In this document: in pieces, positions 1-8,787 of the stretch
How the letters are laid out: every line of letters starts with the position of its first letter
How positions within the stretch are numbered: the first letter of the stretch is position 1
From: Larkinella soli
GTDB lineage: Bacteria > Bacteroidota > Bacteroidia > Cytophagales > Spirosomataceae
NCBI RefSeq assembly: GCF_003703975.1
Contig: NZ_ML112622.1
Span: 249,971 to 313,970, forward strand
Direction: 5' to 3'
DNA length: 64,000 nt
Made by a program: the position numbers and the translations under genes
Notes under the pieces: generated by a model
Told to the model about the DNA's origin: nothing
The model's input: the letters and a program-made list of their open reading frames with translations, nothing else
Databases searched by the model: none

Positions 1-370
1 AAATAATAAAACAAGCAAAAACACTAGCAGGGAATCGGCTAAAGCAGGGAGCTCCATAATAAAAGTTCGCATTTTTAAAAAAACAACAGTTACCAACAAC
101 TCTCATTCATATATAATTAAGTTTAAAAGCCAAGAGAAGATTAGAAATAAAAACTTTCTCATTAAACAAATTGGCGATACAGGTGAAGTTAGCTCATTCG
201 TAATAACTGACCTGATAGACAAAAATGGCAATAAAGTTAAATTTGAAGAGTTAAAAGGCAGCCGTGGAGAGCGAAACGGCTATAAGCTTTTAAATATTCA
301 AATACCAAACGAGTTAGCTCTAATTGTACAAGAGCCGTATCATAGTGCATTTTCAATCTCTGAAAAATAA
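1..370 (+). CDS. C-terminal part of an unrecognised protein (5' end outside window)
   Basis: One frame is open from base 2 to the TAA at 368-370 (122 codons) and has no ATG, so the gene must start left of the window. The visible peptide is rich in Lys, Asn and Ile, contains the stretch GDTGEVSSFVITDLID, and ends in FSISEK. I see no catalytic motif and cannot name a family. The next gene starts 4 bases after the stop, so the two are very probably cotranscribed. Base composition is AT-rich like the following three genes and unlike the GC-rich chromosome to the right, which suggests they arrived together. It could be the tail of a larger defence-island protein, but that is inference only. Confidence 0.6.
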   Translation, partial: NNKTSKNTSRESAKAGSSIIKVRIFKKTTVTNNSHSYIIKFKSQEKIRNKNFLIKQIGDTGEVSSFVITDLIDKNGNKVKFEELKGSRGERNGYKLLNIQIPNELALIVQEPYHSAFSISEK

Positions 371-374
371 AAAA

Positions 375-1199
375 ATGCAAGCGCAAACATACTCCTTTCC
401 GCATCCGGTCCTTGGGTTAGGCGATGATATCAGTGGAATGTTAAATTTAGAATTGGAAACAACCAGGAATTCTCAGAATAGGACACTAGAATTCAATATA
501 AAGAAGTTTAAAGTAGAGAACGGATACTTTGAAGATCTTCTTGTTTCAAATAAGGCAGGCATACTTTATAAAGTTTATTGTAGCTCTACATTAAAAACTT
601 GGACGTTTTTAAATCCTAAGGACAAATTTGAAATCCCAGAAGACGATCTCGATAACAAGGCCGATATTAGCCCTTATTTAATTGCTCTCGAAGAACTAAA
701 AGATTATTCTGACTCTTCTTTTAACGAAGATTTTGAAAACCAAAAATTCACTATTGGTAAATATGATATTATTGGTCTATTAGGAACTCTTCAAGTTCCA
801 ATAACTAAGGAATATGAGAACTTAACCTTAAGTAATATTTTCCGATTCTCTGCATCTAATGATGAAGAGGGCCCAATCACTTTCAACTTTAATTCCGATA
901 AAATCTTTATTTATTATCCTATTGCCCAAGATGGAGCTCATATTCATAATGCTTTATTTAACAAATATAGGTGGACCGCATATAATTTATTTATCCTTCC
1001 GGCGCTTACAGAAGCATTTCGTTTAATGAAAGCGCCAAATGACATTAAAGAAGAGTACCAAGATAAAGAATGGTGCAACGTGTTAAGTAGACTATTTCCG
1101 GACCATGAAAACACCCCAGATCCTTATTCTTGTGCACAACTCCTTTTGAACAGAGAACTTCCTCTACTTCTTTCTTATAATGAATTAATTAAAACCTGA
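375..1199 (+). CDS. Unknown protein, second gene of AT-rich island
   Basis: A 274-residue protein. I use the ATG at 375, four bases after the previous stop; an in-frame TTG at 324 would overlap the previous gene. The N-terminus reads FPHPVLGLGDDISGMLNLEL, followed by a probable beta-rich domain and a more helical C-terminal half. There is no signal peptide, membrane segment or catalytic motif that I recognise, so it is probably cytoplasmic. Tight spacing on both sides (4 bases upstream, 9 downstream) places it in one operon with the partial gene and the DUF6339-like gene. A structural or adaptor subunit of a multi-gene defence complex would fit this context, but the sequence does not show it. 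Confidence 0.7.
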   Translation: MQAQTYSFPHPVLGLGDDISGMLNLELETTRNSQNRTLEFNIKKFKVENGYFEDLLVSNKAGILYKVYCSSTLKTWTFLNPKDKFEIPEDDLDNKADISPYLIALEELKDYSDSSFNEDFENQKFTIGKYDIIGLLGTLQVPITKEYENLTLSNIFRFSASNDEEGPITFNFNSDKIFIYYPIAQDGAHIHNALFNKYRWTAYNLFILPALTEAFRLMKAPNDIKEEYQDKEWCNVLSRLFPDHENTPDPYSCAQLLLNRELPLLLSYNELIKT

Positions 1200-1208
1200 A
1201 TTGTAGCT

Positions 1209-1925
1209 ATGAAAATTTTGACTAATGCATGCTGTGACAGCCTGCTATTGATAGCAAGCGACATGAGAGAAAATAATCTTTATAGTGGCACTAGCTTTGA
1301 AGGGGAATTTAATTTTCTAAATGAGGAGTTACCTATCAATGAACCATCTGATGTTCAACTGATATTAAACAATAGCGCTTCAGCTGATTTTGAAAATTCA
1401 AAAAAGATATTTGAACATTTCAAGAGGTTGAATCGTGCTCAAGCTAGTGACCGCCGCATTTGGGTGACGCTTACACACAAATACTTTTTTGAATATACGA
1501 AAAACAGGTGGGAAATTAACCAAAATACTACGCCCAGGACTCTTGTTGAGCGTTTTCATTTTGAAGGGTTTGGTCTTGCTACTAGGATGAGAAATAGTAT
1601 TTCAAGGTTATGGTGGGCAGCTAAAATTACTTATGATGAAAACAGGGATGATAATTATGAACTTACAAAACTTCTTTGGACTAAACAAGATCTTTATCAA
1701 GGCCTTGTAGAGAGAAGCTTTGGAACTTATGATTGTGTTGTAAAAGGATTTTTAGAGTTTTATTCACGGAACCCTTCACTTAATGAAGGCCAGATAAGAC
1801 GTTTATTCACAGGCCTAAATGCAGTTGGTGGAGTTAAACCTTTAGCATTCCATACCAAGGATGAAATAATTGATATATTAGAATCAATTAGTGTGTTTTA
1901 TAAAGAGGAAGTAGTTTTAACTTAA
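1209..1925 (+). CDS. DUF6339-like protein
   Basis: A 238-residue cytoplasmic protein starting at the ATG nine bases after the previous stop. A central segment with RFHFEGFGLATRMRNSISRL followed by a Trp-Trp pair, and the upstream WVTLTHKYFFEY, recall the uncharacterised family DUF6339. This is recognition from memory and not a profile match. The fold looks mostly alpha-helical and no active site is known or visible. Members of this type of family sit, as far as I know, in restriction or anti-phage gene clusters, and the following PLD-like nuclease gene agrees with that setting. The gene appears complete and has the AT-rich codon use of the island. Confidence 0.6.
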   Translation: MKILTNACCDSLLLIASDMRENNLYSGTSFEGEFNFLNEELPINEPSDVQLILNNSASADFENSKKIFEHFKRLNRAQASDRRIWVTLTHKYFFEYTKNRWEINQNTTPRTLVERFHFEGFGLATRMRNSISRLWWAAKITYDENRDDNYELTKLLWTKQDLYQGLVERSFGTYDCVVKGFLEFYSRNPSLNEGQIRRLFTGLNAVGGVKPLAFHTKDEIIDILESISVFYKEEVVLT

Positions 1926-1990
1926 TATAATTTTTCTTTTCAACTAAAAGAATAGAATAATCAATAACAAAACTTCCTAGTACTTAACAT

Positions 1991-2800
1991 ATGGTAATTT
2001 CTCAATTCACAATCCAACAATTAGTTCCATTTGTAACAGGTGACACTTATCCACCAAGTCGTAGCGGTCGAGAATTAGTAGCACTTTTCAACAAATATGG
2101 CTCTAGAGATATTTATGATGAATTCGGCCTTCCAGATATTGGCAAGCAAAATGGACAAAGACCCTCTCGAAAGCAGTATGCTGAGGCAAGAATGCGAAAC
2201 CTCGTATCTAAACTTGAGTTTAGAGAGCTTTTAATGGAAATTGTAAATAACTTAGAAAATTACGAGGATACGATTCCTCATTTGAATAAAGTCTTAAATC
2301 CAGAAGGATTTTCAATAGTTAAATATCTTGGCTTATATACCATCAGTGAAGGTGTAGTAAATAAGCAGAGCCAGGTCATCAATTATGCACATTTCCAAAA
2401 TATACTAAATTCACTTCTCCTTGAGCTTGAAAATGCAAAAGTTTCTATTAGAGTTGCCATGGCTTGGTTTACAAACGAAGCTCTTTTTAATAAACTATTA
2501 GAAAAGTTCAATAATGGTGTTGATGTAGAAATTGCGATATTTGATGATCGCATAAATCAAAAGTTTGGAGTTGATTTAACCCAGTTACCACATAGGAGAA
2601 TTAAAAAAGCTATTCGTGGAGGATTGATGCATAACAAGTTTTGCGTTATAGATAATCAAGTGGTAGTGACGGGTTCTTATAATTGGACAAATAATGCTGA
2701 ATTTCGAAATGATGATGACCTTGACCCAAACCTTGGACAGCGAAAGCTAGAAAATCAGGCTTTCTTGACCTTGACCCAAACCTTGGACAGCGAAAGCTAG
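1991..2800 (+). CDS. Phospholipase D-like nuclease, C-terminus replaced by IS sequence
   Basis: The encoded protein has 269 residues. Residues about 20-120 form a helical N-terminal domain reminiscent of the N-terminal regions of AbiJ-type proteins. Residues about 133-241 are a PLD domain with one HxKx4D motif (H214, K216, D221) followed by GSYNW (G228-N231). Single-motif PLD proteins normally act as dimers and cleave phosphodiesters, often nucleic acids, and DrmC of DISARM is one defence example. Residues 242-269 are not native: from base 2716 the reading frame runs into the left end of the IS3 element and stops at a TAG inside the second 50-bp repeat. The HKD core is intact, but the last strands of the domain are lost, so activity is uncertain. 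Confidence 0.75.
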   Translation: MVISQFTIQQLVPFVTGDTYPPSRSGRELVALFNKYGSRDIYDEFGLPDIGKQNGQRPSRKQYAEARMRNLVSKLEFRELLMEIVNNLENYEDTIPHLNKVLNPEGFSIVKYLGLYTISEGVVNKQSQVINYAHFQNILNSLLLELENAKVSIRVAMAWFTNEALFNKLLEKFNNGVDVEIAIFDDRINQKFGVDLTQLPHRRIKKAIRGGLMHNKFCVIDNQVVVTGSYNWTNNAEFRNDDDLDPNLGQRKLENQAFLTLTQTLDSES

Positions 2801-2815
2801 AAAATCAGGCTTTCT
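2716..2815. repeat. Perfect 50-bp tandem duplication of the IS left end
   Basis: Bases 2716-2765 and 2766-2815 are identical. The unit begins TGACCTTGACCC and includes the stop codon of the IS transposase. The first copy is a solitary IS end and the second belongs to the complete element. This is what remains if one copy inserted into or next to another and the rest of the older copy was then lost. Confidence 0.9.
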
Positions 2816-3627
2816 TTTTCTTTGATTTTTATCCCCTTCCCCATCTCGTTAGGGGTCAAGTTGCCAATCGAACTGTGTGGGCGAAAGCCATTGTATTCCT
2901 GCCTCCAGCCTTCAATCTTTTCTTGTGCGTCTTCTAATGACAAGAACCAATGTGCATTTAAGCACTCGTCCCGGAAGCTTCCATTGAATGACTCAATAAA
3001 TGGGTTATCAGTAGGTTTTCCGGGCCGAGAAAAGTCCAGAGTCACTCTGTTATCATAAGCCCACTTGTCTAATGCTTTCGAGATGAACTCACTGCCATTA
3101 TCGACTTGAATCCGTTTTGGTACCGTTGAATTCTCGGCTTTTAGCCGATTCATTACAGCCACTACATCTTCCCCTTTCAGCGACTGGCCCACATGAATTG
3201 CCAGGCATTGGCGGCTATAGTTATCCACTACAGTTAAGGCCCGGATTTTTCGTCCGTCAAAGAGCTGATCAGCGACAAAGTCCATGCTCCAACTTTGATT
3301 TAATGTGGAGAGTTGAGGCCGCTCAAGCCGCTGGGCCGCTGCTCTATTTCGCTTTGGTCGTTTGCTTCTTAGGTTTAAACCCTCCTCGCAGTAGACTCTC
3401 CGCACCCTTTTGTGATTGTCCCGCCAACCTTCTCGTCTCAGTAAAACATGGATACGCCGATAGCCATAGCGGACACGTACTTGAGCAATTTCTTTTATTC
3501 GGTGTCGTACTGCAGTATCATCCCGTCGATGCGGTTTATAATACCAACAGGACCTTTGCAGTAGGATAACCGAACAAGCACGTTGAACCGGAACACGGTA
3601 ATCAGTTAATAAGCTAGCGGCCAGCAT
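2797..3627 (-). CDS. IS3-family transposase OrfB (DDE catalytic subunit)
   Basis: A 276-residue frame with an N-terminal HTH_21-like region ([15 protein letters not shown]) and an rve integrase core. The catalytic triad is D116 (WSMDFVAD), D176 (QVDNGSEF) and E212 (FIESFNG); the 35-residue spacing between the last two is the classical DD35E. The ATG at 3627 is only the first Met. The frame stays open upstream into the orfA overlap, so the active enzyme is probably an OrfAB fusion made by -1 frameshifting at the A8G run at 3659-3651. No internal stop or missing catalytic residue is visible, so the element may still be active. Confidence 0.93.
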   Translation of the reverse strand: MLAASLLTDYRVPVQRACSVILLQRSCWYYKPHRRDDTAVRHRIKEIAQVRVRYGYRRIHVLLRREGWRDNHKRVRRVYCEEGLNLRSKRPKRNRAAAQRLERPQLSTLNQSWSMDFVADQLFDGRKIRALTVVDNYSRQCLAIHVGQSLKGEDVVAVMNRLKAENSTVPKRIQVDNGSEFISKALDKWAYDNRVTLDFSRPGKPTDNPFIESFNGSFRDECLNAHWFLSLEDAQEKIEGWRQEYNGFRPHSSIGNLTPNEMGKGIKIKEKESLIF

Positions 3628-3644
3628 CCGCTTCTGGGCTGGCC

Positions 3645-3911
3645 TTAGAGCTTTTTTTTGAGCACATCCTGGAGCATTTGTTTATCCAGGCTTAAATCGG
3701 CTACCAGTTGTTTAAGCTTTTGATTTTCCTCTTCCAGTTGTCGTAGTTTTCGTAACTCAGGAACCCCCAGCCCAGCGTACTTTTTCTTCCAGACATAGAA
3801 GGTTGCTTCGCTAACCCCCATTTTGCGACATACCTCTGGAACGGGTACTCCGGTGTCAGCCTGACGCAGGGCAAAAATGATTTGAGCCTCAGTGAATTTG
3901 GACTTTTTCAT
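3645..3911 (-). CDS. IS3-family transposase OrfA
   Basis: An 88-residue protein with an N-terminal helix-turn-helix ([16 protein letters not shown] through [15 protein letters not shown]) and a C-terminal leucine-zipper-like helix ([20 protein letters not shown]). It binds the inverted repeats and multimerises with OrfB. The end of the gene, encoding VLKKKL, contains the slippery run. A -1 slip there continues into [13 protein letters not shown] and the OrfB frame. The spacing and frame relation (orfB frame is -1 relative to orfA) were checked on the sequence. Confidence 0.92.
   Translation of the reverse strand: MKKSKFTEAQIIFALRQADTGVPVPEVCRKMGVSEATFYVWKKKYAGLGVPELRKLRQLEEENQKLKQLVADLSLDKQMLQDVLKKKL
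3651..3659 (-). promoter_or_regulatory. Programmed -1 ribosomal frameshift site (A8G) in the IS
   Basis: On the minus strand the run of eight A followed by G lies four codons before the orfA stop. Codon starts of orfA are at positions 2 modulo 3 and those of orfB at 0 modulo 3, which is exactly a one-base backward shift. Such A-rich slippery heptamers produce the OrfAB transposase in IS3-family elements. Confidence 0.8.
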
Positions 3912-3994
3912 AGCGATTCTTCAATTAATTTAAGGTACCTAAATCGCCTGAATTTTTCTACCCACCCAGTGTCCACTTTTTAGGGTCAAGGTCA

Positions 3995-6079
3995 GAAAAT
4001 TCAACCACTATCGTCCGGGATTTGAGTTGGGTGTTAAGTAGCGGAATAAAAACCAGAAATATTAATGCCACTTACATCAGTGAAGCTTTTTTCCAGCTCT
4101 TTCATTTTCCGCTGGAAAAAGGCACTTATCCGGTTGAACCGAACACGATGGTGTTAACCCACCAGACCGCCCAGTGGTTCTTTGGCGATATCAATCCTAT
4201 TGGAACCATCCTGGAACACCCCACCCTCGGCAGTTTTAAAATTGTTGGGGTCCTAAAGCCTTTCACCAGCCTGAGAACTCAATTTCGGGCCGATGTATTT
4301 GTCCCATTAACCAGTTATCTGACCGGCAAAAACCCGGCCAATGACTGGTCCACCCTGAATGCTCATACCTTCCTGAAACTAACCAAAGGCATAACGTCTG
4401 GCGACCTTGACCGGCAATTGTTAAAAACCGAACGAGAAATCAATCAATTACTGAAACCACTCGCTCCCGCCACCCTGCATTTTAGAGCCCAATCCCTGGC
4501 AGACATCTCCCCGTCAAAAGAAATCTTAACGAATGACCCCTATGTCCAGGACATTCGCAGTATGTATGTAAATTTTGCGTTTCAGCTGATTCTGCTGGTA
4601 CTTGCCTCCTTAAACTACATCAATCTGACCCTGGCCCGATCGATGAACCGAAGCCGTGAAGTTGGGGTACGGAAAGTGGCCGGCGCCACCAGGTCCCAAC
4701 TGGTTATGCAATTTCTGGTTGAATCGGTCTTGATTTCGTATATCGCCCTGGGGGTTAGTTTGCTCCTATTATGGTGGATAAAGAACCAGATTCAGCTTTC
4801 CTGGCTCACCTGGGACATCGATCACCTTGGCTACCTGATTCTTTTGTTTTTCGTTTTCAACCTGATTCTGGGTTTGGTAGCCGGCGCTGCTCCCAGCTTT
4901 ATCCTATCCGCCTACCAGCCGGTAAAGGTGTTGAAAGGGACAATCGCCCCGGTCGGTTTGGGAAAAATAGGCTTTCGGAAAGCGTTGATCATCGTGCAGT
5001 TCATGATCGCAATGGTCTATATATTCTTTATCGGGCATCTGTATCATCAGGTCGATTACATGGCCACCGATAATGAAAATTACCAACGTAAGGATATACT
5101 CAATTTAAACCTGGCCGGTAAGCAGTATAAAACCTTCGCTGCGGAGGTAAGTACCCTCAAAGAAGTACAAAAGGTAGGATATACCTCGATGATGTTTATG
5201 AATAGGCCCGCACGGGCAAGCATTAAAAAAGCGAAAAGTGAGGCATCGAATTCCGCGTTTTACTACGCCGCCGACCGGCAGTTTATTGAAAATATGGGAC
5301 TTCGGATCGTGGCGGGCCAAAACCTGATTCCCAGCAACTCCGACGGGCCATCCCCCCTGATTGTGGTCAATCAGAAAGCCGTCGAAAAACTGGCCCTGGG
5401 TTCGGAGCAGAAGGCGATCGGCCAACTCATCGTGTTGAACGACTCCGTTTCCGCCACCATTATTGGGGTAGTGGCCAATTTTTGCCACTATGATTATGAA
5501 AGTAAGATCGAGCCGGTCGTTTTTCAGTACCGGCCTTCTTTATTCAAAGTGATGAGTTTAAAAACAAGCCCGGTCAGTGATCGCAAGGCCTTGGAAGCCA
5601 CCCTGAAAAGCCAGTGGATGAAATACACCCCGGACCAGGAAATGAACGCATCCTGGCTGGATACCGAAATGTACGAACGCTATTATAACTACGATGAAAT
5701 GCAGTTTATGTACATCGAAGGCGTTGCCATTTTCGTCATTGCTATCTTAGGGCTCATCGGCATCCTAACCTACAGTTTAGAAAAACGAACCAAAGAAATC
5801 GGCATCCGGAAAGCAATCGGCGCCACAACTGTCGAAGTCATCCAATTGATGTCGAAAGAATTTAGTAAGCTTCTGGCCATTGCCATCACGATTGCCCTCC
5901 CCCTGGGGATCGTCATCGGACAGTACATGAATCGCTTTTATGTATTCAATCAGGGGATTGGGTATCTGACCATGTCCGCCTTGGTAGCCGCCATCCTGGG
6001 AATTGCCTTAGGGGCAGTGGGCTACTTTTCATGGCGGGCCGCACAAGCCAATCCGGCCATCACCCTGAAGGCGGAGTAA
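3995..6079 (+). pseudogene. ABC transporter permease (FtsX/MacB family), N-terminus lost at the IS
   Basis: The frame is open from the first base after the IS to the TAA at 6077-6079, giving 694 residues; related Cytophagales proteins have about 790-800. The missing part is the first transmembrane helix and the start of the first periplasmic domain. What remains is the first FtsX domain (SREVGVRKVAGATRSQL, then three helices), a fourth helix near 4980-5040, a second MacB-type periplasmic domain, and the second FtsX domain (RTKEIGIRKAIGATT plus three helices). A TTG at 4022 could start a shortened protein, but it would lack the leading helix. Family members export or release substrates using a separate ATPase. 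I regard this copy as inactivated by the IS-linked deletion. Confidence 0.85.
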
Positions 6080-6342
6080 GGGCTGCTACTGGTCGTTTCA
6101 GGCTCGCTTCCATATGGTAAATCATTTGGTCCGCACAGTGAGTAGTCCATTCAGTATTTCCTAAGCGGAGCGTCATCTTATCCACGGAGGGGTCTGTTTG
6201 ACATAAAACGGCAATAGTGAGCGTGGGCAACCCCCTTTCTCATTGTCACCGGCTGATTAACCCGGTTTGCTAAGCTGTATTACCCCTTTTTCACGGTCAA
6301 TAAGGGAACAGTTGGTTAAGAAAGGACTAGCTCATCCCCACT

Positions 6343-6993
6343 TCACGATTCCATGTGCTTTATCTGCGCCAGCAAGTTGCCGTATACTTCCTCAAAGATA
6401 GCCGAACGGGTTTGTCGATAATGAGCGCTGTGGACATCATCTAACCGTTGCAGCAACCCCGCCAGCAGCCGCTTTTCAGGTTCGGCCAGCCAGTCGAAAC
6501 TGATGTGGCCTACCTGCTCAAGACGCTCGTAGCTCCGCAGCAGGAGTTCGGTGCCGGCAGGGGTGATACGGACCCGCCGGGCGCGTTTGTCGGCTTCGTC
6601 GGCCAGTTCTTCCACCAACCCCAGCCGCCCCAGCCGCTTAATAATTTCAATGCCCGAGGGGTACTCCGACAGCATATACGTAATGAGTTCGCTTTTGGTC
6701 GGTTCCCCGAGGTGGCTAATCACGTGCAGGTAAGTCATATCGTCCACGTTATGGAGGCCCAGGCCAGCCAGCGCCTTTTTTGAGTAAAGCTCGCTGAAGC
6801 GCCCTAAGCGGCCCAGTAACTTACCCAATAGACCATTAAGGGGCACCCGATCAAAAAGGTCGTCGCCAAAGGCCGGGGAGGCCGGCTGACGGGCCAGATA
6901 CCACACGCAAAAATCAGCCAGCGAAGGGTGAGGCCGCTCCGTTTCATAAGCCGCCCACTGATTTACCAACTCCACGATTAGCTTACTGGTCAT
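6343..6993 (-). CDS. MarR-family winged-helix transcriptional regulator
   Basis: A 216-residue protein. Residues about 85-160 form a winged helix: NVDDMTYLHVISHLGEPTKS, a recognition region around YPSGIEIIKRLGRLGLVEE, and the wing DEADKRARRVRITPAG. The long N-terminal helical part and C-terminal helices would form the dimer interface. MarR proteins usually repress a neighbouring gene and release DNA on ligand or oxidant binding. The gene is divergent from the acetyltransferase at 7149 across a 155-base AT-rich gap, which is the obvious place for an autoregulatory operator, though I saw no clear palindrome. The ligand is unknown. Confidence 0.85.
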   Translation of the reverse strand: MTSKLIVELVNQWAAYETERPHPSLADFCVWYLARQPASPAFGDDLFDRVPLNGLLGKLLGRLGRFSELYSKKALAGLGLHNVDDMTYLHVISHLGEPTKSELITYMLSEYPSGIEIIKRLGRLGLVEELADEADKRARRVRITPAGTELLLRSYERLEQVGHISFDWLAEPEKRLLAGLLQRLDDVHSAHYRQTRSAIFEEVYGNLLAQIKHMES

Positions 6994-7148
6994 GCTGCAA
7001 AAACTTTTTTCTATGTAATAATAGAAATTTTTTCCATAATCCTTAACATTGGATATATTTTAATTGTTTTTTAAGATAAATAACAGATAAAATCTACGAA
7101 AACATAGAATCATTGTGCCTGTCATTATATCTTTCTACTCTATAATCT

Positions 7149-7808
7149 ATGAACCGTATACCGATCCCGTTCCGGTCCGCCACCCGCTCCGACCTGCCCT
7201 TCGTAGCCTGGTGTAACTATGAAGCCACCTCACCCTACCCCGGTTTTTCGTACTGGGACCCACTGCTCGACGGCTTCCATACCGATACGCACGAATTTAT
7301 CCAAACCGTGCTGGCCCACGATGCGTTAGCCTGGGGCCGGGTTGAGGACTTTGTAGTGGGCGAACTCGACAATCAGCCGGTTTGTGGGGCCTCAGGCTTC
7401 GTGATGGCTCCGGAAGATTACCGCCCGCTGCGGCTCGACCGACTGGCAGTCGTGGCACAAACGCTCGGCTGGTCCACCGAGCAGTTGGCGCTCTTTGAAG
7501 AACGCTACCGGCAGGTTTGGTCCGACCCTCATGACCCGACACTGAAACCAACGGGGGAGTGGACCATCGAATGTGTGGCTGTGCAGGCCGACTATCGCCA
7601 TCGGGGGTTGGGCAAACAGCTCCTGGAAGCGGTGATTGACCTCGGCCGCGCCCAGGGGTATCGGACGGCAGGCATTGCCGTCACGCTGGGAAACGAGGGA
7701 GCCCACGCGCTCTACCGGAGCGTAGGATTTGACCCGTATCTGACCTACTGGCCGGCTTACTTTCACGGGCAGTATCCCGGCACTCAGAAATTTATTAAAA
7801 CGCTGTAG
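7149..7808 (+). CDS. GNAT-family N-acetyltransferase
   Basis: A 219-residue cytoplasmic protein with a GNAT domain in the second half. The acetyl-CoA pyrophosphate loop is at VQADYRHRGLGKQLL (Q/RxxGxG type), followed by the conserved helix and the ALYRSVGFDPYLTYW strand typical of family C-termini. The N-terminal third carries the variable acceptor-binding part (WCNYEATSPYPGFSYW). It transfers an acetyl group from acetyl-CoA to an amine; the acceptor cannot be told. It is followed after 12 bases by the YdeI-like gene and probably shares its transcript. The divergent MarR gene may control both. Confidence 0.88.
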   Translation: MNRIPIPFRSATRSDLPFVAWCNYEATSPYPGFSYWDPLLDGFHTDTHEFIQTVLAHDALAWGRVEDFVVGELDNQPVCGASGFVMAPEDYRPLRLDRLAVVAQTLGWSTEQLALFEERYRQVWSDPHDPTLKPTGEWTIECVAVQADYRHRGLGKQLLEAVIDLGRAQGYRTAGIAVTLGNEGAHALYRSVGFDPYLTYWPAYFHGQYPGTQKFIKTL

Positions 7809-7820
7809 CTACCCTACCTC

Positions 7821-8438
7821 ATGGCAACCAAGTCCCAGAAATCCAACGCACTGGTTTGCGAAAACCGGACCGCCTGGCGCCAATGGCTGACCGATCACCA
7901 TGCCACCGAGTCAGGGGTGTGGCTTAAATTGTTTCGCAAAAACGAGCCGACATCCACCTTAACCCACCAGGAGGCTTTGGACGAAGCGTTGTGTTTTGGC
8001 TGGATCGACGGAGCCATTCGCAAGGGCGATGGCCACCACCACCTGCAATATTTCGCCCAACGCAACCCGAAAAGTAACTGGAGTCGGATCAACAAGGAAA
8101 AAATAGCTAAACTCAGAGCAAGCGGTCTGATGACGAAGGCGGGTCTACAGATGGTCGAGTTAGCCCAAAAAACCGGCACCTGGACCGCTTTAGACGAGGT
8201 TGAAAACGGAACCCTCCCACCCGACCTGGCCGACGCGCTCAACGCCAATGCCACCGCTAAAGCGCATTTTGAGCATTTTCCGCGCTCGACCCGGCGGGGT
8301 ATCCTGGAATGGCTGCTCAACGCTAAAACTGAGAAAACCCGCAGCAACCGCATCCACGAGATTGTAGCGAAGGCCGAAAAAAACGAGCGGGCCAATTTCC
8401 CGGCTAAGAAAACGGAAGGAAGCCGGTCTTCGCTCTAA
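7821..8438 (+). CDS. YdeI/OmpD-associated-type protein
   Basis: A 205-residue protein with the family's N-terminal signature: W10-type WRQWLTDHHA, then LTHQEALDEALCFGWIDGAI, then a YFAQRNPKSNWSRINKEK segment. The C-terminal half holds the FPRSTRRGILEWLLNAKTEKTR motif and a basic tail (ERANFPAKKTEG). YdeI-like proteins are small cytoplasmic proteins linked in enterobacteria to antimicrobial-peptide resistance; their biochemistry is not established. It lies 12 bases after the acetyltransferase, in the same direction. The length is normal for the family and the gene looks intact. Confidence 0.85.
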   Translation: MATKSQKSNALVCENRTAWRQWLTDHHATESGVWLKLFRKNEPTSTLTHQEALDEALCFGWIDGAIRKGDGHHHLQYFAQRNPKSNWSRINKEKIAKLRASGLMTKAGLQMVELAQKTGTWTALDEVENGTLPPDLADALNANATAKAHFEHFPRSTRRGILEWLLNAKTEKTRSNRIHEIVAKAEKNERANFPAKKTEGSRSSL

Positions 8439-8787
8439 CAGAGCCCCCTACCGCAACATAGGGTATATCTGCGGAAGAGTACATAATTCATCATTCGGCA
8501 AAACGATCGTCTCACAAACTCATACGGATCACGGAAAATCAGCCCTTGATTTGAGATAACAATTTGACACAGAGCGTAGCCTGAGTTGATGCAGCAGTAG
8601 AAACCCAGTGAACGTCGCTTAAAAATGGACGTTTGGTGAGATGACCAAATAGGTTTCATCATTATATTTCCTAATAGGCTTACTCCACAAAAATACAGAA
8701 TGCAATTATTTTGTATTGAAAACGGGCCAATCGGCGAAGTGGTGGCTAGTAAGACAGATGGCAATAACATAGGAACCTATAAAAACC
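8439..8787. other. Intergenic region, no gene seen
   Basis: This 349-base stretch becomes AT-rich towards 8787, marking the transition into the AT-rich Crp/Fnr gene. No coding frame with a recognisable product, terminator or repeat was found. Confidence 0.5.

Larger units (their letters stand above)
2766..3994 (-). mobile_element. IS3-family insertion sequence (IS407-like)
   Basis: The element is about 1.23 kb and is read on the minus strand. Its ends carry a perfect 12-bp inverted repeat, TGACCTTGACCC at 2766-2777 and its complement at 3983-3994, with further imperfect similarity inward (TGGACA and TAGAAAA blocks). It has the two-frame orfA/orfB arrangement with a slippery A8G. The IS407 group is suggested by the TGACC terminus and the OrfA type. 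The flanks show no target duplication: ATGA or TTCT on the left against GAAA on the right. The element lies exactly between AT-rich island DNA and a GC-rich truncated permease gene, so it probably marks a deletion or recombination joint. Confidence 0.9.

Noticed and set aside
1-2715. Assigning the island to DISARM because of the PLD gene
   Set aside because: No helicase (DrmA), DUF1998 protein (DrmB) or methyltransferase is visible in the window, and the other two proteins do not resemble DISARM components.
2716-2815. Two 50-bp repeats considered as a CRISPR fragment
   Set aside because: The repeats are directly adjacent, without spacers, and match the IS end.
3117-3569. 150-codon plus-strand frame inside the IS
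   Set aside because: It lies opposite the transposase core, which has an intact DD35E triad.
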